This document shows positions 27,736 to 34,434 of a stretch of DNA of 64,000 nucleotides, one piece after another. Source of the stretch: Marinobacterium iners (GTDB lineage: Bacteria > Pseudomonadota > Gammaproteobacteria > Pseudomonadales > Balneatricaceae); the NCBI RefSeq assembly GCF_017310015.1, contig NZ_CP022297.1, forward strand, positions 2,666,001 to 2,730,000, given 5' to 3'. Position 1 is the first letter of the stretch. Every line of letters starts with the position of its first letter. The position numbers and the translations under genes were made by a program. The notes under the pieces are model-generated. The model did not search any database and had not been told where the DNA came from. It was given only the letters and a program-made list of their open reading frames with translations.

Positions 27736-28922
27736 AGCCAGCGCCACACTGGCCACTGCATCCGGCTCCCAGGGAAGGCGAAGCCTTGTCTTCGTGGCTC
27801 AACCGCGTGGCCCTTTGCTATCACATGGAGGTGTCCGAGCTGCTGGAGCACGATCTTGGTCACGGCCAGGTTGATGACCTGGACACCGCGCCACCACTGG
27901 CGCTGCTGGCGATGCTCTCCCAGCGGAGCGGCATCGAGCCGGACCGGCTGCGTTGCATGAGTTTCGCCGGCTGGGTGCCTTGGCTACTGGACAGCCTTGA
28001 TGATCAGATTCCAGACGCATTGGAAACCTATGCGTTCCAGCTCTCGGTGCTGCTGCCGAAACTCCGCCGTAGGACGCGATCCATCACGAGCTGGCGTGCC
28101 TGGCTGCCCAGCCAGCCGATACATCGCGCCTGCCCGCTCTGTCTGAACGACCCGGCAAACCAAGCCGTACTGCTTGCATGGAAGCTGCCCCTGATGCTGA
28201 GCTGCCCGCTGCATGGCTGCTGGCTGGAATCCTATTGGGGCGTGCCTGGGCGGTTTCTCGGCTGGGAGAACGCCGACACTGCGCCGCGCACCGCCAGCGA
28301 CGCGATTGCGGTGATGGACCGGCGCACCTGGCAGGCACTGACGACCGGCCATGTGGAGCTGCCGCGCCGACGCATCCACGCTGGATTGTGGTTTCGGCTA
28401 CTACGCACGCTGCTCGATGAGCTGAACACCCCGCTTTCGACGTGCGGAACCTGCGCGGGGTATCTCCGCCAAGTCTGGGAAGGCTGCGGGCATCCGCTGC
28501 GTGCTGGGCAAAGTCTGTGGCGACCGTATGAAACCCTGAACCCGGCAGTACGGTTGCAGATGCTGGAGGCGGCGGCAACGGCAATCAGCTTGATTGAGGT
28601 GAGGGATATAAGCCCGCCGGGCGAGCATGCAAAGCTGTTCTGGTCCGAACCCCAAACCGGTTTCACCAGTGGCCTGTCGGCGAAAACGCCGAAGCCCGAA
28701 CCCGTCGATCACTGGCAACGGGCGGTCCAGGCTATCAATGAGGCGATCATTGAAGCGCGGCACAACCCCGAGACGGCTCGCTCGCTGTTCGCGTTGGCTT
28801 CCTATGGTCGGCGCGACCCCGCTTCCCAGGAACAGTTGCGCGCCACCTTTGCAAAGGAAGGCATCCCTCCGGAATTTCTGTCACATTACGAGCCTGATGG
28901 ACCCTTTGCATGTCTTAGATAG
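27732..28922 (+). CDS. tniQ: Transposition protein TniQ
   Basis: 396 residues with a GTG start overlapping tniB. The TniQ domain has zinc-binding Cys/His motifs (ACPLCLND, LSCPLHGCWL, and STCGTCAGYL). TniQ proteins guide target choice together with TniB. It is of normal length for the family. Confidence 0.94.
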   Translation: MKPAPHWPLHPAPREGEALSSWLNRVALCYHMEVSELLEHDLGHGQVDDLDTAPPLALLAMLSQRSGIEPDRLRCMSFAGWVPWLLDSLDDQIPDALETYAFQLSVLLPKLRRRTRSITSWRAWLPSQPIHRACPLCLNDPANQAVLLAWKLPLMLSCPLHGCWLESYWGVPGRFLGWENADTAPRTASDAIAVMDRRTWQALTTGHVELPRRRIHAGLWFRLLRTLLDELNTPLSTCGTCAGYLRQVWEGCGHPLRAGQSLWRPYETLNPAVRLQMLEAAATAISLIEVRDISPPGEHAKLFWSEPQTGFTSGLSAKTPKPEPVDHWQRAVQAINEAIIEARHNPETARSLFALASYGRRDPASQEQLRATFAKEGIPPEFLSHYEPDGPFACLR

Positions 28923-29009
28923 AGTGACGGGTTAAGTGACAAATTTTGACGACCAGAACTTTCCGGCGCACACTGTCACATAATCGAACGTATATGTGAC
29001 AGGTACGAC
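28923..29009. promoter_or_regulatory. res recombination site of the mercury transposon
   Basis: This is the gap between tniQ and tniR, where the family's res lies. It contains the dyad TGTCACATA (28974-28982) / TATGTGACA (28993-29001), with the right size for a resolvase crossover subsite. Further TGAC-containing half sites lie to the left. It is also expected to hold the tniR promoter. Confidence 0.75.
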
Positions 29010-29624
29010 ATGCTGATAGGCTACATGCGGGTATCGAAGGCGGACGGCTCCCAGGCTACCGATTTGCAGCGCGACGCGCTGATTGCCGCCGGGGTCGATC
29101 CAGTACATCTTTACGAGGACCAGGCATCCGGCATGCGCGAGGATCGGCCCGGCTTGACGAGCTGCCTGAAGGCGTTGCGAACTGGCGACACACTGGTCGT
29201 GTGGAAACTGGATCGGCTCGGACGCGACCTGCGACATCTCATCAACACCGTGCACGACCTGACTGGGCGCGGCATCGGCTTGAAGGTATTAACCGGGCAC
29301 GGCGCGGCCATCGACACCACGACCGCCGCCGGCAAGCTGGTCTTTGGCATCTTCGCCGCCCTGGCCGAGTTCGAGCGCGAGTTGATCGCGGAGCGCACGA
29401 TTGCCGGCCTAGCCTCGGCCCGCGCGCGCGGGCGGAAAGGCGGCCGGCCGTTCAAGATGACCGCCGCCAAGCTGCGGCTGGCGATGGCGGCAATGGGTCA
29501 GCCAGAGACCAAGGTCGGCGACCTGTGCCAGGAACTTGGCGTCACGCGGCAGACCCTGTATCGGCATGTTTCACCCAAGGGTGAGCTACGTCCAGATGGC
29601 GAGAAGCTACTCAGCCGAATTTGA
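29010..29624 (+). CDS. tniR: Serine resolvase TniR (TniC)
   Basis: 204 residues of the serine recombinase family. Catalytic-domain motifs are GYMRVSKADGSQ (with the active Ser in RVS), VWKLDRLGRDLRHL and LAEFERELIAERT. The C-terminal HTH is in VGDLCQELGVTRQTLYRHVS. It resolves cointegrates formed by TniABQ at the adjacent res site. Confidence 0.95.
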   Translation: MLIGYMRVSKADGSQATDLQRDALIAAGVDPVHLYEDQASGMREDRPGLTSCLKALRTGDTLVVWKLDRLGRDLRHLINTVHDLTGRGIGLKVLTGHGAAIDTTTAAGKLVFGIFAALAEFERELIAERTIAGLASARARGRKGGRPFKMTAAKLRLAMAAMGQPETKVGDLCQELGVTRQTLYRHVSPKGELRPDGEKLLSRI

Positions 29625-29706
29625 TGCCGGCATGAGGCAACGTAGCGACAGCGTGGTTTGTCTCAATGGGAAGCGCTCATGATCGATCTTTGAAGGCCCG
29701 CAGCAG

Positions 29707-29913
29707 TCATGTCACAGACAGGACGAACAAACCGGTCAGCGTGAGGGCTGCGATACCCCAGTACTCTCCGATGAACGCGCCGGCCGTCGTGCCGGCCAGC
29801 ACAATGGCGAGAATCGGCAAATGGCAGGGACAGGTGAGCACGGCCAGCGCGCCCCACAGGTAGCCGGTGATCGGTTTGTGCGTCTCGGACGGCAAGCGCT
29901 CGGGGCTGTTCAT
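29707..29913 (-). CDS. merE: Mercury transporter MerE, truncated by a nonsense codon
   Basis: 68 residues. The protein has one or two membrane helices with the vicinal-type Cys pair in LTCPCHLPI, matching MerE, which is normally 78 residues. Here a TGA at 29707-29709 stands where the family usually has Arg (CGA to TGA). After it, the same frame continues nine codons (LLRAFKDRS) to a second stop at 29677, giving exactly 78 positions. The lost C-terminal basic tail may or may not matter for transport. The gene overlaps merD by 4 bp at its start. Confidence 0.8.
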   Translation of the reverse strand: MNSPERLPSETHKPITGYLWGALAVLTCPCHLPILAIVLAGTTAGAFIGEYWGIAALTLTGLFVLSVT

Positions 29914-30275
29914 GGCAGACTCTCCGCGTGCTGTGCCGGCTCGGTCGGCATGGTGGCCAACTGCACCTCCAGATCGGCCAACGCTTCGCGCCGACGCTCG
30001 ACGAACTGGCGCAGAACGGCAAGCTGCGCGGCCGCTTCATCGCCGTCCGCAGCATCCAGCGCCCGGCACAGCCGCGCCAGCGCGTCCAGGCCGATGCCCG
30101 CCTCGAAGGCCGCCCGCACGAAGCACAGCCGTTGCAAGGCGGCATCATCGAACAGGCCATAGCCGCCCGGGGTGCACGCCACCGGACGCAGCAATCCGCG
30201 CAGCAGGTAGTCGCGCACGATATGCACGCTCACCCCGGCATCAAGGGCCAGCCGGGACACGGTGTAGGCGCTCAT
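29910..30275 (-). CDS. merD: mer operon coregulator MerD
   Basis: 121 residues with a MerR-type N-terminal helix-turn-helix (YTVSRLALDAGVSVHIVRDYLLRGLL) and a shorter C-terminal part ending AQHAESLP. MerD down-regulates the mer operon by displacing MerR at the operator. It lies directly downstream of merA, in standard order. Confidence 0.95.
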   Translation of the reverse strand: MSAYTVSRLALDAGVSVHIVRDYLLRGLLRPVACTPGGYGLFDDAALQRLCFVRAAFEAGIGLDALARLCRALDAADGDEAAAQLAVLRQFVERRREALADLEVQLATMPTEPAQHAESLP

Positions 30276-30291
30276 TGAAAACCTCCTTTTT

Positions 30292-31938
30292 TTATCCAGC
30301 GCAGCAGGAAAGCTGCTTCACGTCCTTGTTGAAGGTCTGCGCCGCAAGCTTCAACCCCTCGACCATTGTCAGGTAGGGGAACAACTGGTCGGCCAGTTCC
30401 TGCACCGTCATGCGGTTGCGGATGGCGAGCACCGCCGTCTGGATCAGTTCGCCCGCTTCCGGGGCCACCGCCTGCACGCCGATGAGCCGTCCGCTACCTT
30501 CCTCGATGACCAGCTTGATGAAGCCGCGTGTGTCGAAGTTGGCAAGCGCTCGCGGAACGTTGTCGAGTGTCAGCGTGCGACTGTCGGTCTCGATGCCATC
30601 GTGGTGCGCTTCCGCCTCGCTGTAGCCCACGGTGGCGACTTGCGGGTCGGTGAACACCACTGCCGGCATCGCGGTCAGATTGAGGGCTGCGTCGCCGCCG
30701 GTCATGTTGATCGCGGCACGGGTGCCGGCGGCCGCTGCCACGTAGACGAACTGCGGCTGGTCGGTGCAGTCGCCGGCCGCGTAGATGTTCGGGTTGCTCG
30801 TGCGCATGCCTTGGTCGATAACGATGGCCCCTTGCGCATTGACAGTGACCCCCGCCGCGTCCAGCGCGAGGCTGCGCGTATTCGGTGCCCGACCGGTGGC
30901 AACCAGCAACTTGTCAGCGCGCAATTCACCGTGTCCGGTGGTCAGCACGAATTCGCCGTTCACATGGGCGACCTGGCTGGCTTGCGTGTGCTCCAGCACC
31001 TCGATGCCCTCGGCGCGGAAAGCGGCTGTCACGGCCTCGCCGATGGCCGGGTCTTCCCGGAAGAACAAGGTGCTGCGTGCCAGGATCGTGACCTGGCTGC
31101 CGAGCCGGGCAAAGGCTTGCGCCAGTTCCAACGCCACCACCGACGAACCGATCACGGCCAGGCGTGCGGGAATGGTGTCGCTGACAAGCGCTTCGGTGGA
31201 AGTCCAGTAGGGTGACTCTTTCAGGCCCGGAATCGGCGGCACGGCCGGACTGGCACCGGTGGCGACCAGGCAGCGGTCGAACGTTACCTCGCGCTCGCCA
31301 CCCTCGTTCAAACGGACGACCAGGCTCTGGTCGTCCTTGAAACGCGCTTCACCGTGCAAAACGGTGATGGCTGGATTGCCGTCCAGGATGCCTTCGTATT
31401 TGGCGTGCCGCAGTTCATCGACACGGGCCTGCTGCTGGGCCAGCAGTTTGCTGCGGTCAATCGCAGGCACAGTTGCCGCAATACCGCCGTCGAACGGACT
31501 TTCCCGGCGCAGATGGGCAATATGGGCAGCGCGGATCATGATCTTGGACGGCACACAGCCGATATTGACGCAGGTGCCGCCGATGGTGCCGCGTTCGATC
31601 AGCGTGACCGTCGCGCCTTGCTCGACGGCCTTCAGCGCCGCCGCCATCGCGGCCCCGCCGCTGCCAATGATGGCGATATGCAAACCGGCGCCCTCAAGTG
31701 CATCACGGATTTTTGGTTCATCTTTGAAATCACCAACCCGGATCGAGCCTTGATAACCCAATGCGGCGATGGCGGCCAGCAGTTGGTTGTGGCTCACGGC
31801 GGTGTCTGCCATGACTTGCGCGCGGCTTTCTGGATAGGACACCACAGCGGCATTCACGCCGGGAATCTTTTCCAAAGCATCTTTGACATGGGTGGCGCAG
31901 GATGTGCAGGTCATGCCATTCACGGTGATTTCGGTCAT
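30292..31938 (-). CDS. merA: Mercuric reductase MerA
   Basis: 548 residues from MTEITVNGMT; the frame remains open upstream through merF, but this start is the family standard. It is a cytoplasmic NADPH-dependent flavoenzyme reducing Hg(II) to volatile Hg(0). It has an N-terminal heavy-metal domain with Cys11/Cys14 (GMTCTSC). The FAD site is IGSGGAAMAA, the redox pair Cys123/Cys128 is in GGTCVNIGCVPSK, and the C-terminal mercury-delivering pair is Cys545/Cys546 (SCCAG). All key residues are present, so the enzyme should be active. The start overlaps the merF stop by 4 bp. Confidence 0.97.
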   Translation of the reverse strand: MTEITVNGMTCTSCATHVKDALEKIPGVNAAVVSYPESRAQVMADTAVSHNQLLAAIAALGYQGSIRVGDFKDEPKIRDALEGAGLHIAIIGSGGAAMAAALKAVEQGATVTLIERGTIGGTCVNIGCVPSKIMIRAAHIAHLRRESPFDGGIAATVPAIDRSKLLAQQQARVDELRHAKYEGILDGNPAITVLHGEARFKDDQSLVVRLNEGGEREVTFDRCLVATGASPAVPPIPGLKESPYWTSTEALVSDTIPARLAVIGSSVVALELAQAFARLGSQVTILARSTLFFREDPAIGEAVTAAFRAEGIEVLEHTQASQVAHVNGEFVLTTGHGELRADKLLVATGRAPNTRSLALDAAGVTVNAQGAIVIDQGMRTSNPNIYAAGDCTDQPQFVYVAAAAGTRAAINMTGGDAALNLTAMPAVVFTDPQVATVGYSEAEAHHDGIETDSRTLTLDNVPRALANFDTRGFIKLVIEEGSGRLIGVQAVAPEAGELIQTAVLAIRNRMTVQELADQLFPYLTMVEGLKLAAQTFNKDVKQLSCCAG

Positions 31939-32180
31939 TTTTTTACTCCATTGAATTTCGGGGTGCAGCAGGCATCGGCTTGGCGTTTTCGTTGGATGGC
32001 GTAGATGGTCAAGCCGATGAAAATCGCCAGCGCAGGCAGCAGCACATAGTCCAGATAGCCGGTCAGCGCGGACAAGCTGACCACACCGAGCAAAATGACC
32101 AGAACAGGGGTGAAGCAACACAGCGCCACGAGGGTTGTGCCAATGATGCTGACCCGCAGCAGTGTCTTCGGGTCTTTCAT
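31935..32180 (-). CDS. merF: Mercury transporter MerF
   Basis: 81 residues, two membrane helices. Vicinal cysteines Cys21-Cys22 (ALCCFTP) lie in the first helix region and Cys71-Cys72 (DACCTP) near the cytoplasmic C-terminus. The protein carries Hg(II) across the inner membrane and passes it to MerA. It sits between merP and merA, as in Tn5053-like operons. Confidence 0.95.
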   Translation of the reverse strand: MKDPKTLLRVSIIGTTLVALCCFTPVLVILLGVVSLSALTGYLDYVLLPALAIFIGLTIYAIQRKRQADACCTPKFNGVKK

Positions 32181-32182
32181 GA

Positions 32183-32458
32183 TCAGTTCTTGACTGATGA
32201 TGGGTAGCCCGCATCCTCGGTAGCCTTGGTCAGTTTCTGCACGCTGGTCTTGGCATCATCGAAGGTGACCACCGCTTCGCGCGTCTCGAAGGTCACGTCA
32301 ACTTTACTGACGCCATCGACCTTGGAAATCGCCTTCTTGACAGTGATCGGACAGGCCGAGCAGGTCATGCCCGGTACGGACAGCGTAACGGTCTGGGTGG
32401 CGGCCCACACGGGGGCAACAACGGCAGCGAGGGCAAGGGCGGAAAGCAGCTTTTTCAT
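32183..32458 (-). CDS. merP: Periplasmic mercury-binding protein MerP
   Basis: 91 residues with a cleavable signal peptide (ends PVWAA) and a heavy-metal-associated fold. Hg(II) is bound by Cys33 and Cys36 in PGMTCSACPITVKKA. It hands mercury to MerT or MerF. Confidence 0.96.
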   Translation of the reverse strand: MKKLLSALALAAVVAPVWAATQTVTLSVPGMTCSACPITVKKAISKVDGVSKVDVTFETREAVVTFDDAKTSVQKLTKATEDAGYPSSVKN

Positions 32459-32473
32459 GGTGAACTCCTGTGA

Positions 32474-32824
32474 TCAATAGAAAAATGGCACGACGTAGGG
32501 AAATCCGAGCGCGACCAAAACCAGCACGGCCACGCCCCAGAAAATGAGCTTGTAAGTAGCTCGCACTTGGGGAATCGCGCAAACCTCACCCGGTTTGCAG
32601 GCGGCTGACGGCCGGTAGATGCGCCGCCAGGCGAAGAACAACGCCACCAGCGCCACGCCGATAAAGATGGGGCGATAGGGTTCCAACACCGTCAAGTTGC
32701 CGATCCAAGCGCCGCTGAACCCCAAGGCGATCAGAACCAGCGGCCCGAGGCAGCAAGCCGAGGCGAGGATGGCGGCCAGCCCGCCAGTGAAGAGCGCGCC
32801 GCGCCCGTTTTGAGGTTCAGACAT
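32474..32824 (-). CDS. merT: Mercury transporter MerT
   Basis: 116 residues from MSEPQNGRGA; an upstream in-frame ATG at 32890 lies inside the operator and is not used. It has three membrane helices. Cys24-Cys25 (SACCLGPL) lie in helix 1 and Cys75/Cys81 in the cytoplasmic loop ACKPGEVCA. It is the first gene of the mer structural operon, transcribed from the MerR-controlled promoter. Confidence 0.96.
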   Translation of the reverse strand: MSEPQNGRGALFTGGLAAILASACCLGPLVLIALGFSGAWIGNLTVLEPYRPIFIGVALVALFFAWRRIYRPSAACKPGEVCAIPQVRATYKLIFWGVAVLVLVALGFPYVVPFFY

Positions 32825-32859
32825 ACGTTTGTCCTTTCGAATCTGAATTGGATAGCTTA

Positions 32860-32890
32860 AGCTTACTTCCGTAGTTATGTACGGAGTCAA
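32860..32890 (-). promoter_or_regulatory. merTPFADE promoter and MerR operator
   Basis: On the minus strand, -35 TTGACT (32890-32885) and -10 TAAGCT (32865-32860) are separated by 19 bp, the over-long spacer typical of MerR-activated promoters. The spacer holds the dyad TCCGTAC...CTACGGA bound by MerR. merR is transcribed divergently and is repressed from the same operator. Confidence 0.95.
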
Positions 32891-32895
32891 GCGAT

Positions 32896-33330
32896 ATGGA
32901 AAACAATTTGGAGAACCTGACCATTGGCGTTTTCGCCAGGACGGCCGGGGTCAATGTGGAGACCATCCGGTTCTATCAGCGCAAGGGCTTGCTCCCGGAA
33001 CCGGACAAGCCTTACGGCAGCATTCGCCGCTATGGCGAGACGGATGTAACGCGGGTGCGCTTCGTGAAATCAGCCCAGCGGTTGGGCTTCAGCCTGGATG
33101 AGATCGCCGAGCTGCTGCGGCTGGAGGATGGCACCCATTGCGAGGAAGCCAGCAGCCTGGCCGAGCACAAGCTCAAGGACGTGCGCGAGAGGATGGCTGA
33201 CCTGGCGCGCATGGAGGCCGTGCTGTCTGATTTGGTGTGCGCCTGCCATGCGCGGAAGGGGAACGTTTCCTGCCCGCTGATTGCGTCACTGCAAGGGAAG
33301 AAAGAACCGCGCAGTGCGGACGCGGTGTAG
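32896..33330 (+). CDS. merR: Mercury-responsive regulator MerR
   Basis: 144 residues. N-terminal winged HTH (TIGVFARTAGVNVETIRFYQRKGLL), dimer helix, and the three mercury-binding cysteines Cys82, Cys117 and Cys126. It represses its own gene and, with Hg(II), untwists the 19-bp spacer to activate merTPFADE. It is divergent from merT across the operator. Confidence 0.97.
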   Translation: MENNLENLTIGVFARTAGVNVETIRFYQRKGLLPEPDKPYGSIRRYGETDVTRVRFVKSAQRLGFSLDEIAELLRLEDGTHCEEASSLAEHKLKDVRERMADLARMEAVLSDLVCACHARKGNVSCPLIASLQGKKEPRSADAV

Positions 33331-33346
33331 CCCGAGGGAACTACGC

Positions 33347-33384
33347 CTTAGCGTGCTTTATTTTCCGTTTTCTGAGGCGACTCC
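33347..33384. repeat. Relic of a Tn21/Tn501-type 38-bp terminal repeat
   Basis: The 38 bases CTTAGCGTGCTTTATTTTCC... to ...GGCGACTCC are the complement of a Tn21-group end (GGnG...TCAGAAAACGGAAAATAAAGC...CTAAG). It sits beside merR inside the Tn5053-type element, a fossil of how the mer module was captured. Confidence 0.85.
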
Positions 33385-33423
33385 AACGTCAGAAAAGACC
33401 GTGCGGTCGACTTTTGATATTTC

Positions 33424-33448
33424 GTGCTGTCGCCTTCTGAAAGTGACA
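33424..33448 (-). repeat. Terminal inverted repeat, mer end
   Basis: Read inward from 33448, TGTCACTTTCAGAAGGCGAC and the next five bases match the left terminal repeat at 22 of 25 positions. Confidence 0.9.
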
Positions 33449-33527
33449 TCCGAACCTGCCTTTTTGCCTTGCTTTGGTGACCATAAACCCGTCTAATAAT
33501 CTACGAACATAAAAGGTACGTTTTCTG

Positions 33528-34082
33528 ATGATTATTGGCTACGCACGGGTCAGTACCCATGACCAGCATCCTGAACTCCAGCTCGATGCACTCGATCAGG
33601 CCGGGTGCGAACAGATTTTCCAGGAAAAAATGACCGGCACCCTTCGGGAGCGACCTGAACTGTCGCTATGCCTGCGTACACTCCGAAAGGGCGATACTCT
33701 GGTGGTTTGGCGGATGGATCGGTTGGCTCGCTCGTTGAAGGATTTGGTTGAGATCATTGAAGACCTTCACAAGCGTGAAATTGGATTCCGGTCGTTGACT
33801 GAATCCATTGATACGACCAGTGCCAGCGGGAAGCTCGTTTTTCACATTTTTGGTGCGCTGGCTGAGTTTGAGCACAGTTTGATCCTGGAGCGAACGAAGG
33901 CAGGATTGGCAGCGGCACGGGCTCGGGGCCGGAAGGGAGGCCGCCCTGCATCAATGTCCAGTCATGATGTGAGGAAGGCTAAGGCCATGCTATCGGATCC
34001 CACCATGACCAAAGCAGAAGTTGCTCGGCACTTCTCTGTAAGTCGGACAACGCTGAATGCACATCTAAACAAAACAAAATAG
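33528..34082 (+). CDS. Serine resolvase/invertase (Tn3-type TnpR or plasmid resolvase)
   Basis: 184 residues. The catalytic domain shows IIGYARVSTHDQHPELQLDAL (active Ser in RVST), VWRMDRLARSLKDL and ALAEFEHSLILERT. The C-terminal HTH is in TKAEVARHFSVSRTTLNAHLNK. It is about as short as Tn3-family TnpR. It does not belong to the mercury transposon, which has its own tniR. Its own res should be the 33,449-33,527 leader, where GTCTAATAATCTACGAACATAAAAGGTACG looks like resolvase subsites. It could have served a lost Tn3-family element or multimer resolution of the plasmid whose partition genes lie at 46-47 kb. Confidence 0.9.
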   Translation: MIIGYARVSTHDQHPELQLDALDQAGCEQIFQEKMTGTLRERPELSLCLRTLRKGDTLVVWRMDRLARSLKDLVEIIEDLHKREIGFRSLTESIDTTSASGKLVFHIFGALAEFEHSLILERTKAGLAAARARGRKGGRPASMSSHDVRKAKAMLSDPTMTKAEVARHFSVSRTTLNAHLNKTK

Positions 34083-34099
34083 TTGTTGCATGAATTTTG

Positions 34100-34130
34100 A
34101 GTTTGATCCAAACTACACTTAATGATTAAG
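34100..34130. promoter_or_regulatory. Two adjacent palindromes upstream of the restriction operon
   Basis: AGTTTG-ATC-CAAACT (34100-34114) and CTTAAT-G-ATTAAG (34118-34130) are perfect short dyads side by side, 17 bases before the first gene of the operon. Their place suggests operators overlapping the operon promoter. The binding protein is unknown. Confidence 0.5.
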
Positions 34131-34146
34131 ACATTAGGGGTTTGGC

Positions 34147-34434
34147 ATGGCTCGCACTCGGCATATTCATCAGCGGATGTCACAGCGTGGCATCAGTGGT
34201 CGTCTGATCGATTTGGTATCTCGTTACGGCGTCGATAATGGCGATAAGGTTGTTCTGGATCGCAAAAACACCGAAGCCTTACTGAAGGCAATGGATGCCA
34301 TGCGTCAGGACTTACTGGCCATTCAGGCAAAAGGTGGTGTTGTGGTTGTTGAGCAGAACGGTGTTCAAATCACGACTTACGCACTTGATAGCTACTCACG
34401 TCGCGCAACAGGAGGTTGTCATGCAGCACACTAA
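34147..34434 (+). CDS. Small protein of unknown function, first gene of the restriction operon
   Basis: 95 residues. The N-terminal RHIHQRMSQRGISGRLIDLV resembles the H...RM.QRGIS start of DUF4258-type proteins, some of which have RelE-like toxin folds, but the rest does not clearly follow. The C-terminal half has a beta-rich run (GGVVVVEQNGVQITTYAL). Its 3' end overlaps the next gene by 14 bp, and the next gene's AGGAGG lies inside it, so the two are translationally coupled. It could be a regulator or toxin-like guard of the system (inference). Confidence 0.6.
   Translation: MARTRHIHQRMSQRGISGRLIDLVSRYGVDNGDKVVLDRKNTEALLKAMDAMRQDLLAIQAKGGVVVVEQNGVQITTYALDSYSRRATGGCHAAH

Larger units (their letters stand above)
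24999..33448. mobile_element. Tn5053/Tn402-type mercury resistance transposon
   Basis: 8450 bp, close to the length I recall for Tn5053. The 25-bp terminal repeats are TGTCATTTTCAGAAGACGAC... at 24999-25023 and, read inward from 33448, TGTCACTTTCAGAAGGCGAC...; they match at 22 of 25 positions. Gene order is tniA-tniB-tniQ-res-tniR, then merE-D-A-F-P-T on the minus strand and merR on the plus strand, the standard family arrangement. The flanking pentamers are TCCTG (left) and TCCGA (right), not the expected perfect 5-bp duplication. The right end lies 79 bp upstream of a foreign serine resolvase gene. Confidence 0.95.

Noticed and set aside
31939..32214. Extended merA frame through merF to 32214
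   Set aside because: The extra 92 codons only read merF in another frame; the MTEITVNGMT start is conserved in MerA.
33528..34082. Resolvase as part of the mercury transposon
   Set aside because: It lies outside the right terminal repeat and the element already has tniR with its own res.
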